Of a DNA stretch of 41,300 bases, positions 32,454 through 40,886 are shown piece by piece. The first letter of the stretch is position 1. The number at the start of each line of letters is the position of its first letter. Under the pieces are notes generated by a model. That model was not told the DNA's origin and searched no databases. It saw only the letters and a list, made by a program, of their open reading frames with translations. A program made the position numbers and the translations under genes. Source of the DNA: Clostridia bacterium (GTDB lineage: Bacteria; Bacillota; Clostridia; Christensenellales; Borkfalkiaceae); contig JAGANI010000067.1 of assembly GCA_017624285.1 (NCBI GenBank), forward strand, positions 1 to 41,300, in the 5' to 3' direction.

Positions 32454-35400
32454 TTAGTTAGGAACGAAGTCGGGGGTAGTAGAACCACCGTTGCCTGAGC
32501 AGTTCGGGCATGGGCAGATACCACCAGGGATAGATTCTTCAACAACTTCTACTAAAGCGATAGAGGAGTTGAATGCTGCGTCTTCGTCATATGCAAGGAA
32601 TAAAGTAATGATATCGCCGTTAACAAAATCATACTCATCATCAGCAGAGTAGTAACCAACAAATTCACCATTTACATAAACTTCGATAGAACCAACGTAT
32701 TGACCTAAGGTAACGCCACTTAATGCGATGGTATAAGTACCGTCGTTAGCAACAACCTTAAACTTGTTGTCGTTGTTAGTAGCAAAGTTGTATTGGATAG
32801 CGGTAGTATCAAGATCTGTAGTAACAATTACAGGAGTGATAACATCGCCACCGCCGATATCGTCATCTTCTTCGCCAGTCCAAGTTTCAAGTAAAATGTT
32901 AAAGGTTACGTATGCATCAGCAGGAACACCTAAAGCGGTAACGAGCCATTTAGCACCTTCAGATGCGGAAACATTATCTGAAGCAGTAGAAGTACCGTCA
33001 GGATAGAAGTTCCAGTCAAGTAATCTGCCGAAACCAGCAAATAATTCAGGTCTCCAGATATTGATAGATACGCCTGCGCCAGCAGGTGCATTGTTAACCA
33101 TAATGTTGGTAACCTTAATGGTGTAAGTACCGTTTACGTTAGCGCCTAATTCAATTTCTTTGGTGTAAGCGTTATCAACGTCTTCAGCATATACAACGTC
33201 GTCTTCTTCAAGTTCAACAGCAAATGCTTTGTCTGCTAATACACGAGGTTCAGCAACTTCAAGTGCAGTGATAGAGAAGTTAGCTTCCATACCATAGAAG
33301 GGTGAGAAGAATAATAAATCGCCAGGTTTAACAGAAATTCTAAAGGTTTCTTCACCATCAAAGTGTTGTACAGCTTCTTTACCAGCAACTGATAAGAAGT
33401 AGCTCATATCAGATTCGATAGTAAGCATGTATTCGCCTTCAGCAACGTCGTCGCCGATTACAGCAACAAAGGTGTTTGCAGCGTCAATTTTACCTTCAAC
33501 AGGTGTAGTTAAATCCATACCAACAGTAGGAACGTTGCTAACCTTAGAAATATTTACAAGGTAAGAGCCGTTTTCGTTGGTCATGCTCCAAGTATCACCG
33601 AAGCAGAATTGGAAGATGTGTTCTACACCAGCTTCAGCACTGATAACGATACCGTCTTCATATAAATTATCATTATAGAAGTAGTAAGGAACGTTCCAAC
33701 CCATGCCATTGTAGTTAATGGTAATAGAGTAAACGCCTTCGCCACCAAGTGCAGGTGTCCATTTAACGTATACGCCATCTTCGAAAACGCCAGTGTTAAT
33801 TACGATATTGTAAAGACCAATACCGGTAAGTGCGATAGCGTTAGATTCGTTAGTACCCTTACTGTCTTCTTCAGAAGCAGAAATAGCTTCAACCTTATTG
33901 AAGTCAGAAGTAATCTTAACGATTTCAGAATCGTTGGTGCTGCTTACTTGTAACATAACTTCGTCACCTTCGTTAAGGTATAAGTAAGAGTTACCTGCGA
34001 TAACGAGTAAGCTGTCGTATTGATCTATAACGTCAGCATCGGTTTCAATCATGTACCAAGAAGAAGAAGGTGCAGTGAAGCTTGCGTATGCAATACCGTC
34101 AACAAGGGCAACAGTGTTTTTACCATAGTTGAGTTCAAAAGGAGCATTTAAAGAGCCTTCGCCTTCAACTGGTAAACCGTTAGTAGGTTCATAGTACATA
34201 CATGGAACTAACCAGAAATATTCAGGTGAAGAAGCATCCATAGCACCAGAACAGTTACCAGCGTAGAAGTCTAAGAACTTCTTAAGATCTTCATTAACAG
34301 GATATAAACCATCGCTGTTAGTTAAACCAGCATAGGTATTAACTAAGTGTGTATAGTTATCGGTGTAGATAGTGATTTGACCATCTTGAGCAACTTCTCT
34401 ATAGATGTGGAAGTAAATACCGTTACCGATCATTGCGTGATATTGTGCATCATAGATAGAAACGTCACCGATTCTGTCACTATCAGCACCAGTTAAGTTA
34501 ACGTAGAGGGTAGGACCATCTACAGAGTTAACGTGATAGAAACCATCAATTTCGTTAAAGTAAACGTCGACGCTGCCGTTAATAGACATCCAAACTAAAT
34601 CTTTATCAGATTCGTTAGCCTTAGCGGGGTTGCCAGTAGGCATAATAACGTTTTCTTCAGCATAGATAATTTCTTTAGCGTCAGCAACTCTTTCAGCCTT
34701 AATAGTTACGGTAGAACCAGGTTCACCAGTAATAACTAAAAGTCTAGAGCTTGCTGCTTCAGAAGAATTATATTCAAGATAAATAGCATCTTCTCTAGTG
34801 AAGGCATCTTTACCTAAATAGTTAACTTCGTCAATGTAAGCGTTTTCAACAACACCGTAGTAACCAGAAACAGTTACGATACTGTTCGGGATACCCTTTT
34901 CGTTTTGAGGAATATAAGCTACACTGCCGTTAGCATGCATGATTTGTGCAGTAACGTCGTCGGTTTCGATAGAAATCTTATACTTACCTTGTGCTGCCAT
35001 CTTAGCTGCTGCGATACGAGCGTCGTTTGTTACAACGTCTTCTTCAGTAGTTTCAGGGTTTTGGTAAGATTCAAACCAAACGTATGCAAGACCGTTTTCA
35101 AGAGTTACGGTTAAATCTTCGTTAGTTTCGATAGGTTCACCGTCAACAACACCAGCTCTCTTGTAGGGGTGTGCATAGTTTTTAGCGTAGTTAATACCAA
35201 CAGACTTAGTAAGAACGAAGTTAAGGTTAACGTCGTCATCACTATACGATTTAGATTCAAAAGGAATATAACCGTAAGGATATGCCATATCGGTTTCGGT
35301 ATCGCCATGTTCGTTAAGACGTACAGAATAGGTAAGTTCAGGATCTAAAGCAGTGATAAATCTTGCAATACCGTTTTTATCTGTTTCAGCCGTAGTAACG

Positions 35401-35903
35401 GAAATCATGTTACCTAAATCAGCATCATAGTAATAGAGTTCAAGCCATACGCCTTCCATCGGATAACCATAGTTATCGGTAACGGTAGCTCTATGTAATT
35501 GCTGAATCGGATTGATCTGATATGTGTCGTCGGTGTATTCAACAACGATAAATTGGTCGCCAGTATAGGGGTCAACGTAATAGTTAACCGAAGCAATACC
35601 TACGCCAGGAGCGCCGGGAACACCAGGTTCACCAGGTTCACCAGGTTGACCAGGTTCGCCAGGTTCGCCGGGTTGACCAGGTTGACCTGCTTGACCGGGT
35701 TGACCTGCTTGACCAGGTTGACCGTCTTGACCAACAGCGAGGAAGTCAGTCTTTTCGCCATTGATTACCCAATAACCATCTTCACTAATATAGATGGATG
35801 GAACAGAAGTATCAGACTTTTGATCCTGAGCACAAGCGGTGAAACCTAACGCGCAAGAAATTACACATACAGACGCTAATAAAGCCGTGAGTAATTTTTT
35901 CAT
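32454..35903 (-). CDS. Collagen-like repeat surface lipoprotein (possibly truncated)
   Basis: The 1149-aa product starts at ATG 35903 with AAGGAG 11 nt upstream. The signal peptide ends in the lipobox FTAC (Cys24). EDGYWVINGEKTD is followed by 15 collagen-like Gly-X-Y triplets (residues 58-102; many GQP and GEP). A carboxypeptidase-regulatory/SpaA-like beta domain (about 138-235) and several modules with a YxIxTD core follow. At about 446-570 lies an unrecognised ~120-residue domain beginning DGFYHV and ending CMYYEP, also present in the 939-aa lipoprotein nearby. Near the end is CPCPNCSGNGG, a short Cys cluster in a linker. It stops at TAA 32454-32456, but the frame continues beyond it for another 261 codons, so the natural protein may be about 1411 residues. 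A surface adhesive or structural role is inferred. Confidence 0.85.
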   Translation of the reverse strand: MKKLLTALLASVCVISCALGFTACAQDQKSDTSVPSIYISEDGYWVINGEKTDFLAVGQDGQPGQAGQPGQAGQPGQPGEPGEPGQPGEPGEPGVPGAPGVGIASVNYYVDPYTGDQFIVVEYTDDTYQINPIQQLHRATVTDNYGYPMEGVWLELYYYDADLGNMISVTTAETDKNGIARFITALDPELTYSVRLNEHGDTETDMAYPYGYIPFESKSYSDDDVNLNFVLTKSVGINYAKNYAHPYKRAGVVDGEPIETNEDLTVTLENGLAYVWFESYQNPETTEEDVVTNDARIAAAKMAAQGKYKISIETDDVTAQIMHANGSVAYIPQNEKGIPNSIVTVSGYYGVVENAYIDEVNYLGKDAFTREDAIYLEYNSSEAASSRLLVITGEPGSTVTIKAERVADAKEIIYAEENVIMPTGNPAKANESDKDLVWMSINGSVDVYFNEIDGFYHVNSVDGPTLYVNLTGADSDRIGDVSIYDAQYHAMIGNGIYFHIYREVAQDGQITIYTDNYTHLVNTYAGLTNSDGLYPVNEDLKKFLDFYAGNCSGAMDASSPEYFWLVPCMYYEPTNGLPVEGEGSLNAPFELNYGKNTVALVDGIAYASFTAPSSSWYMIETDADVIDQYDSLLVIAGNSYLYLNEGDEVMLQVSSTNDSEIVKITSDFNKVEAISASEEDSKGTNESNAIALTGIGLYNIVINTGVFEDGVYVKWTPALGGEGVYSITINYNGMGWNVPYYFYNDNLYEDGIVISAEAGVEHIFQFCFGDTWSMTNENGSYLVNISKVSNVPTVGMDLTTPVEGKIDAANTFVAVIGDDVAEGEYMLTIESDMSYFLSVAGKEAVQHFDGEETFRISVKPGDLLFFSPFYGMEANFSITALEVAEPRVLADKAFAVELEEDDVVYAEDVDNAYTKEIELGANVNGTYTIKVTNIMVNNAPAGAGVSINIWRPELFAGFGRLLDWNFYPDGTSTASDNVSASEGAKWLVTALGVPADAYVTFNILLETWTGEEDDDIGGGDVITPVIVTTDLDTTAIQYNFATNNDNKFKVVANDGTYTIALSGVTLGQYVGSIEVYVNGEFVGYYSADDEYDFVNGDIITLFLAYDEDAAFNSSIALVEVVEESIPGGICPCPNCSGNGGSTTPDFVPN
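35598..35732 (-). repeat. Collagen-coding 9-bp tandem repeats
   Basis: The Gly-X-Y region is coded by repeated 9-bp units (variants of CCAGGTTCA, CCAGGTTGA and CCTGCTTGA on the plus strand). Units such as GGTTGACCTGCTTGACC occur more than once in full. Such a tract can gain or lose triplets by slippage without changing frame, so its length may vary between strains. Confidence 0.85.
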
Positions 35904-35960
35904 TTTGTTATTTTCTCCTTAAAAAATTTTTTATACTTATACGTTTATAAAAACCCATCG

Positions 35961-35993
35961 TGCGGCAGCTTTAGATGGATGTTTTACTCCGCA
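35961..35993 (-). other. Possible leader hairpin of the collagen-like gene
   Basis: TGCGG (35961-35965) pairs with CCGCA (35989-35993) in the AT-rich leader. A nested alternative pairs CCATC with GATGG (35955-35977). The leader from the predicted start to the ATG is about 145 nt. Confidence 0.3.
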
Positions 35994-36055
35994 TATTGCC
36001 TTGTTTTGTTACTTTGTTACTTAATTTGTTTTTTTTGCTTTTTGAAACGCTTAGT

Positions 36056-36085
36056 ATTATAACTAAAGACTGCCGTGGTTGTTAA
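36056..36085 (-). promoter_or_regulatory. Promoter of the collagen-like lipoprotein gene
   Basis: On the minus strand TTAACA (36085-36080), an 18-nt spacer and a perfect TATAAT (36061-36056). The -35 box overlaps the stop codon of the small lipoprotein gene upstream. Confidence 0.55.
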
Positions 36086-36522
36086 GCAACCGCTTTAAGT
36101 ATAAAATTAATCGTTTGCGGGGTAGCGTCTACGTACTTGTACTCGGGTTCAACCGTGTAGCCGACAGGTATATTATTTACAGCAACTTTATACTTGCCTT
36201 GATAATCCGTACCTGCAAGGTCTGCGGGGTCAAACGTAACCGTACCGTCAGCGCCAAGTTTTACAGTTGGATAGCATGTGCCAACCACGTAACTTGCATC
36301 TACTTGACAAAACTGTACTCTGATGTCGCAAGTTTCGTATCCGTCCCAGCCGTTAGCGCCGTCAACAGCAGTTCCGTCTTCGTATTTAACGATTACGGTG
36401 AAAACAGTTGCTGTGGGGGGATCGGTAGGCTCTTCATCTTTACAAGCTGAAAGCATACCAAAACTTAATACTAACGAAAGTGCAAGGATTACAGGAGTAA
36501 TACGATTAAACAGACTTCGCAT
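36082..36522 (-). CDS. Small lipoprotein with a SpaA/CNA_B-like beta domain
   Basis: The 146-aa protein starts at ATG 36522 with a perfect AGGAGG 7 nt upstream. The signal peptide ends in the lipobox LSAC (Cys27), followed by a short acidic-Pro linker (EEPTDPP). The rest is a single domain: VIVKYEDGTAVDGANGW near residue 43, GADGTVTFDPADLAG near 94, then GKYKVAVNNIPVGYTVEPEYKYV. This is the G.V.F..L..G.Y.V....P.GY pattern of prealbumin/Cna_B-type domains, also seen in the two larger lipoproteins beside it. Two cysteines (ETCDIRVQFC) in the domain could form a disulfide. It lies between those two genes on the same strand. A surface role in the same assembly is inferred. Confidence 0.8.
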   Translation of the reverse strand: MRSLFNRITPVILALSLVLSFGMLSACKDEEPTDPPTATVFTVIVKYEDGTAVDGANGWDGYETCDIRVQFCQVDASYVVGTCYPTVKLGADGTVTFDPADLAGTDYQGKYKVAVNNIPVGYTVEPEYKYVDATPQTINFILKAVA

Positions 36523-36763
36523 AAAAAACCTCCTTTTACAAATTTAGTTATAATAATTCTCTAATAAATATTTTAAATTTTCAACTATAATATAAAAAAT
36601 TTTTCATTATTTATATGTTTTTTTTGTAATTTTTCGCAAAAATAAGCCTGCCAACGTTTATTTTTATTTTTTTGAAGCAAAAATTATAGATTTTTATTAA
36701 AAATTTTACGTCTATAAAAACTTATATTAAAGTTTTTTAATTATAATAACCATTTTTGCAAAA
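36523..36763. other. AT-rich non-coding spacer
   Basis: About 240 bp of A- and T-runs between the small lipoprotein gene and the terminator of the 939-aa lipoprotein gene. A TTGAAA and TATA-like sequences near 36540-36600 on the minus strand may hold the small gene's promoter, but no spacing is convincing. Confidence 0.5.
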
Positions 36764-36793
36764 TAAAAAGGCCCTTATAAAAAGAGCCTTTTT
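36764..36793 (-). terminator. Terminator of the TlpA-domain lipoprotein gene
   Basis: AAAAAGGC (36765-36772) pairs with GCCTTTTT (36786-36793); on the minus strand the stem is followed by a T-rich run. It lies just after the stop codon at 36807. Confidence 0.8.
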
Positions 36794-36806
36794 TATTAAT
36801 GCTAAA

Positions 36807-39626
36807 TTATAATACGTCAGAGTAATCACCTAAGTATTGATAGTAGCAAGCAAACTGTCTCCAAGCCATAGTTTCAGGACCTTCACCAAGATAGGTAAGT
36901 ACAAGGTGGTTAAGGAGTGTTACAAGTTCTTGCGTAGCAGGTACCATGCCGTAAAGTTCGTCGTCTTCGTCAACACCGTCGGTAGATTCGTAATAGTAGT
37001 TTAACAACGTTTGCGTAAAGTCAGCACCACCTTGTGAAGTAAAGTTAAATTCACCAGCTTCGATAATTTCAAGCAAGGTGTGGCCGTTAGCATCAAAGAA
37101 GTTCGGATGTGCAAAGTTGATATATACTATCGAACCCCAATCGCCGTTAGAAGTTACGTGGTGGTATAAACCAGTATCTTCGTTATAAGCAGCCTTTTCA
37201 GCAATATAGATATAAGCACCGGTATCAAGGTCGGTAGTCCATAAGCCTTCACCAGTCGTCATTTGTACTAACTTTTTAGCCCTATCGCCTAAATACTCGA
37301 TAACAAAGTCGTATTTACCAGTATCACCAGGGAAGTATAACGCCATCGAAAGATATACCGTTTGACCTTCTTCAAGATATAAATAAATTTGTGCGTTATT
37401 GCCGTATGACGGGTTAGAGAATCTATCGTAATCGTTAGCGCAGTCTTGCGATGCGATTTGGCGTCTATATTCATCAAAGATGAAAATCATCGGGTCAACG
37501 CTACTGTTTGCAAGCGTTTTAAATGCGTAAGCACCAGACCTTTCAGCCGTAAATTTAAATTTAACACCACGGTTAATTTGTAACGGATACTTGTTATTAG
37601 CTTCGGTAACTACGTCGGCTGTAACGGTGTAAGCGTTCATAAACGACATACCTAAAACAGGGTTATGGTTTTCGTTACATATACCGTTAATATGGGGGAG
37701 ACCATAGTGTTCATAGTAATAACAGAATTCAAGCCAAGTGTTAGAACAATAGCCTTTGCCAACTTTAGCATTGAAATGCTTAGCAAAGTCGTCAAGCATG
37801 TTTTTAAGAGTTTGATCTACGGGGAGTAAGCCAACCCAACCTTGCATTTCGTAACTGTCGTACATAACTTGGTTGTAGTTGTTGCCGTTATAGATAAATT
37901 CGTCATCATTTGGCGTTTCGGGGAGATACCAGAAGGATAAATCGTAAAGTGAATAATAATACTGTGTATTATTATTATCGTCGGTATGAACCCTATCTTC
38001 CCATCTTAATTCAGCCCAAGGTGTGATGCCACGTATATCTGCAAAGATAAGCGCACCTGCTGAGCCGTCAGATTCTTTAACGTGGTAGTAACCGTCGTTA
38101 CCAAGGATAACTTCGGTATAATTGTCGTAGCGTGTGGTAGAAGTAGTCGTACCAGTAGCGCACTCACGTATCATATCGATAGCTTCGTCTTCTAAATCGA
38201 TTTGTGTAATATTAAGATTTCTAATACCAGCAAACTCGTTTTCAGCACTTACTTCAGTATCTTTTTGGTATACGAAAGCAAGATTAAGCGTTTGATTTTT
38301 TTGTGCAACGTAAAGTCTTTGATATTTCCAACCGTTACTGTTACCAGTATGGTAAGCAACGTCTTCACGGTTTATTAATACGTATAAAATATCGCCGTTT
38401 TCTTCGGTATTAACGTTATACTCATAACTAATTACGTCGCCTTCTTTAAGTTCTAAGTCAACGTATAAAATAGCGTAAGAGTTGTTAACGTCTTTGTTAG
38501 AAGCGTATACGTATGTGTCGCCATCTTCACCACCATTTACAAAAGGCCAAGAATATTCGTCGGTTTCTTCAGGGTAGTAGGAAGCATCAGTCCAACCGAT
38601 AGCCGTACCGATAACGTCTGACGACGGCATAGAAACGTTAGGCTTAACCCTTTCAACGATAGGTTCGTCAGGGTTGTCGTCATCATCTTCACCAGGTGTT
38701 TGTACGTAATCGTCTGAAGTATAAGTATCAAAAATAGATTTCCAAACGTTGGCGTCGGTAATATTACCACTGTCAACGTAAGCAACTACACCATATCTAT
38801 CGATAATTACAGTAGTGGGGTATGCTGAAACACTAAAGTGTTTACCTAACGCGCCGTTAGGATCTCTACCCATCATAAAAGATAAACCGACTTCTTCCTT
38901 ATAAGCGGCAATTGATTGCATACCGTCTTCGTGTGAAAGCGCTACGATTTCAAGGTTGCTCTTATAAGATTGATAAGCCGTTTCAATTGCAGGGAATTCC
39001 GCCCTACAAGGACCGCAACCTCTATACCAGAAGTTAAGCATTACAGCCTTTTTATCTTCTAAAAGTTCAGATAAGGTATAAGTACCGCCTTCGGTTTCAG
39101 AGAAACTAAAATCGTGCATAACCGAGCCAACTTTGTATAAGTATCCGCTAGGTGCAGTTGATTCAATTACCTTAGATTCAAAAATAGCGGTATATTTATT
39201 ATCCGTAGCAGAAGTTTTATAACTTGCACCTTCAGGTATAAAATACCCTTCGGGTAAGTTAGTAAACTCTAAAGTGTATTCGTCAAGAGGCATGTTAAGT
39301 TCAACCTTGCCGTTGATAGATATACCAGATTTTACAGCAGTTTCACCCTTTAATGCGCGTACCCTAACGCCGTTAAGGTTAAGACCACCTTTAGATACGA
39401 TAGAAATTTCGTAAGAGTTGGTTTCAGGATCGGGGTTATTAGGATCACCAGGGTTAGTGCCTGTGCCAGGGTTGATGATGATAGGACCACCACCAGGGTT
39501 TGAACCACCACCGCCTTGTTCGGTAGAAGGTGCGTCAGGGTTGGTAAAACCACCGTTGCAACCACCGAAAGCGACCGAAATAAACAAAAGCGTTACTAAA
39601 AGTAACAAGATAGTAAGTTTCTTCAT
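36807..39626 (-). CDS. Large lipoprotein with TlpA-type thioredoxin and repeat domains
   Basis: The 939-aa protein starts at ATG 39626 with AGGAGG 11 nt upstream. The signal peptide ends in the lipobox FGGC (Cys23), followed by a Gly/Pro/Asn-rich linker. Next is a SpaA/Cna_B-like beta domain (about 70-150) and a TlpA/AhpC-type thioredoxin domain (about 158-305). The active site is Cys204-Gly-Pro-Cys207 (NFWYRGCGPC), with cis-Pro in AYPTTVIID. An acidic linker (PGEDDDDNPDEP) leads to a beta-sandwich region (about 320-480). Two copies of a ~125-residue domain follow (about 507-643 and 813-934), each with an YHV start and a CYYY/CYYQY end. Between the copies is a PPC-like domain (about 690-800). 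The thioredoxin motif suggests an extracytoplasmic disulfide reductase or peroxidase anchored on the membrane; the redox partner may be the fused thioredoxin at 29119-30945. Confidence 0.88.
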   Translation of the reverse strand: MKKLTILLLLVTLLFISVAFGGCNGGFTNPDAPSTEQGGGGSNPGGGPIIINPGTGTNPGDPNNPDPETNSYEISIVSKGGLNLNGVRVRALKGETAVKSGISINGKVELNMPLDEYTLEFTNLPEGYFIPEGASYKTSATDNKYTAIFESKVIESTAPSGYLYKVGSVMHDFSFSETEGGTYTLSELLEDKKAVMLNFWYRGCGPCRAEFPAIETAYQSYKSNLEIVALSHEDGMQSIAAYKEEVGLSFMMGRDPNGALGKHFSVSAYPTTVIIDRYGVVAYVDSGNITDANVWKSIFDTYTSDDYVQTPGEDDDDNPDEPIVERVKPNVSMPSSDVIGTAIGWTDASYYPEETDEYSWPFVNGGEDGDTYVYASNKDVNNSYAILYVDLELKEGDVISYEYNVNTEENGDILYVLINREDVAYHTGNSNGWKYQRLYVAQKNQTLNLAFVYQKDTEVSAENEFAGIRNLNITQIDLEDEAIDMIRECATGTTTSTTRYDNYTEVILGNDGYYHVKESDGSAGALIFADIRGITPWAELRWEDRVHTDDNNNTQYYYSLYDLSFWYLPETPNDDEFIYNGNNYNQVMYDSYEMQGWVGLLPVDQTLKNMLDDFAKHFNAKVGKGYCSNTWLEFCYYYEHYGLPHINGICNENHNPVLGMSFMNAYTVTADVVTEANNKYPLQINRGVKFKFTAERSGAYAFKTLANSSVDPMIFIFDEYRRQIASQDCANDYDRFSNPSYGNNAQIYLYLEEGQTVYLSMALYFPGDTGKYDFVIEYLGDRAKKLVQMTTGEGLWTTDLDTGAYIYIAEKAAYNEDTGLYHHVTSNGDWGSIVYINFAHPNFFDANGHTLLEIIEAGEFNFTSQGGADFTQTLLNYYYESTDGVDEDDELYGMVPATQELVTLLNHLVLTYLGEGPETMAWRQFACYYQYLGDYSDVL

Positions 39627-39732
39627 TTATTTAGATTCCTCCTAAATGTATAACAAGTTTTGCAGGGAATAGTATTTACACCTAAACCCAAAAAAGCATA
39701 AAACGCAAGCGCGTATTATTCCATTATGCTTA

Positions 39733-39761
39733 ATTTTAATATATATTAATTAAAATGTCAA
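39733..39761 (-). promoter_or_regulatory. Promoter of the TlpA-domain lipoprotein gene
   Basis: On the minus strand a perfect TTGACA (39761-39756), a 17-nt spacer and TAAAAT (39738-39733). The leader to the ATG would be about 100 nt. Confidence 0.75.
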
Positions 39762-39888
39762 TCTTATAAATGGGGAGTTTAACCATTTTTTTAAGTAAAT
39801 ACTTTTTTTATTTGTTAAAATTTAATATATTGACGTTTGACGGCGATTTTTTACTTTAACCAGCAAAGCGTATAATTATTAAAAATAC

Positions 39889-39917
39889 TTGATTTTTAAG
39901 TGTTTTGGTACTATAAT
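39889..39917 (+). promoter_or_regulatory. Promoter of the YitT-family gene
   Basis: TTGATT (39889-39894), a 17-nt spacer and a perfect TATAAT (39912-39917). Together with the minus-strand promoter at 39733-39761 it makes a divergent control region within the 334-bp gap. Confidence 0.8.
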
Positions 39918-39926
39918 TAATTTGAT

Positions 39927-39946
39927 AGGAATAATAAATTATTCCT
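39927..39946. promoter_or_regulatory. Inverted repeat in the YitT leader
   Basis: AGGAATAAT (39927-39935) and ATTATTCCT (39938-39946) form a perfect 9-bp inverted repeat with a 2-nt centre at the predicted 5' end of the mRNA, just before the GGAG ribosome binding site. It could be an operator or a stem affecting translation. Confidence 0.45.
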
Positions 39947-39960
39947 TTTGGAGTGTTTTT

Positions 39961-40854
39961 ATGAAGAAAGGTAAAATTATCGCTGAATATTCAATTATAA
40001 TAATTTGCGCACTTGTTTCCGGTTTAGCTTTTCAATTACTAATTGCACCAAATAACTTTGCGCCAGCAGGTTTTGGTGGTATAGCGATGCTATTAGAGCA
40101 TTTCTTTCCCGGTCTACCTATTTTTGGTTATTTTTCACTCGTGGTAAACGTGCCTTTATGTATTTTTGCATGTTTATGTATTAATAAAGAGTTTGGCTTA
40201 AAATCCTTTACCTTTTGCGTAGCAACAGCGCTTGGTTACATAATTTTTGATTACGTCGGGGTAGAATCTTTCCAATACGTAACGCAAGACGGTATTTTAC
40301 CATGTGTAATAGGTGGTATAGTAAGTGGCGTCAACTACGGTATTGTAGTTAGGCTAGAGGCTTCAACAGGTGGTACGGATATAGTAGCAAAATGGGCAAG
40401 TAAAAAGAACCCGTTAGTAAACTTTTTTTGGGCTACGTTTATTATAAACGCCGTAGTTGCGGTGGGTTCGTATTTTGTATACGCTTATAACGTAGAAGCA
40501 AATAAATTTATTTTTACAAACAACTATCAACCAATCGTACTGTGTATTTTGTACTGCTTTATTTCAAGTTATATCGGTAACTATATGATTAAAGGTACTA
40601 AATCTGCATATAAGTTTACAGTAGTTACCACCCATGCGAAAGAAATTAATAAAGAGATTATTGAAACTTTACATCACGGTGCAACTAAACTTGAAGGTGA
40701 GGGCGTGTATACTGGTGAACAACGCGACGTCTTAATTTGTGTAGTATCAAAACATCAAATAGTGGATTTTAAAAATATTTTAGATAAATACGACAACACT
40801 TTTGCCGTGATAGAAAACGTTACCGAAACCATCGGTACGTTTAGAAGAAAGTAA
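39961..40854 (+). CDS. YitT family membrane protein (DUF161 + DUF2179)
   Basis: The 297-aa protein starts at ATG 39961 after TTGGAG. An in-frame ATG at 39889 is rejected because it lies in the promoter. Five to six membrane helices cover about residues 8-215, with the family motifs IAPNNFAPAGFGGIAMLLEH (about 33) and RLEASTGGTDIVAKW (about 145). The C-terminal DUF2179 domain (about 215-297) contains HHGATKLEGEGVYTGEQRDVLICVVSK, typical of YitT/YebE-type proteins. The function of the family is not established; the C-terminal domain resembles ligand-binding regulatory domains. It is monocistronic, with its own promoter and terminator, and divergent from the lipoprotein cluster. Confidence 0.93.
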   Translation: MKKGKIIAEYSIIIICALVSGLAFQLLIAPNNFAPAGFGGIAMLLEHFFPGLPIFGYFSLVVNVPLCIFACLCINKEFGLKSFTFCVATALGYIIFDYVGVESFQYVTQDGILPCVIGGIVSGVNYGIVVRLEASTGGTDIVAKWASKKNPLVNFFWATFIINAVVAVGSYFVYAYNVEANKFIFTNNYQPIVLCILYCFISSYIGNYMIKGTKSAYKFTVVTTHAKEINKEIIETLHHGATKLEGEGVYTGEQRDVLICVVSKHQIVDFKNILDKYDNTFAVIENVTETIGTFRRK

Positions 40855-40859
40855 AATTT

Positions 40860-40886
40860 ACGCTTGGTTTTTGCCAAGCGTTTTTT
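40860..40886 (+). terminator. Terminator of the YitT-family gene
   Basis: ACGCTTGG (40860-40867) pairs with CCAAGCGT (40874-40881), with a 6-nt loop and a T-run at 40881-40886. Confidence 0.93.

Noticed and set aside
32411..32456. Independent start for the frame at 31668-32411.
   Set aside because: No ribosome binding site or promoter precedes the ATG, and the frame is continuous with the upstream gene across the TAA.
39694..39731. Terminator-like inverted repeat AAGCATAA / TTATGCTT, which could be an attenuator in the leader of the TlpA-domain lipoprotein gene.
   Set aside because: The predicted transcription start (near 39726) falls inside its left arm, so the full stem would not be transcribed.
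39889..39960. Longer N-terminus for the YitT-family protein from ATG 39889.
   Set aside because: The segment contains the promoter; ATG 39961 has the ribosome binding site and fits the family start.
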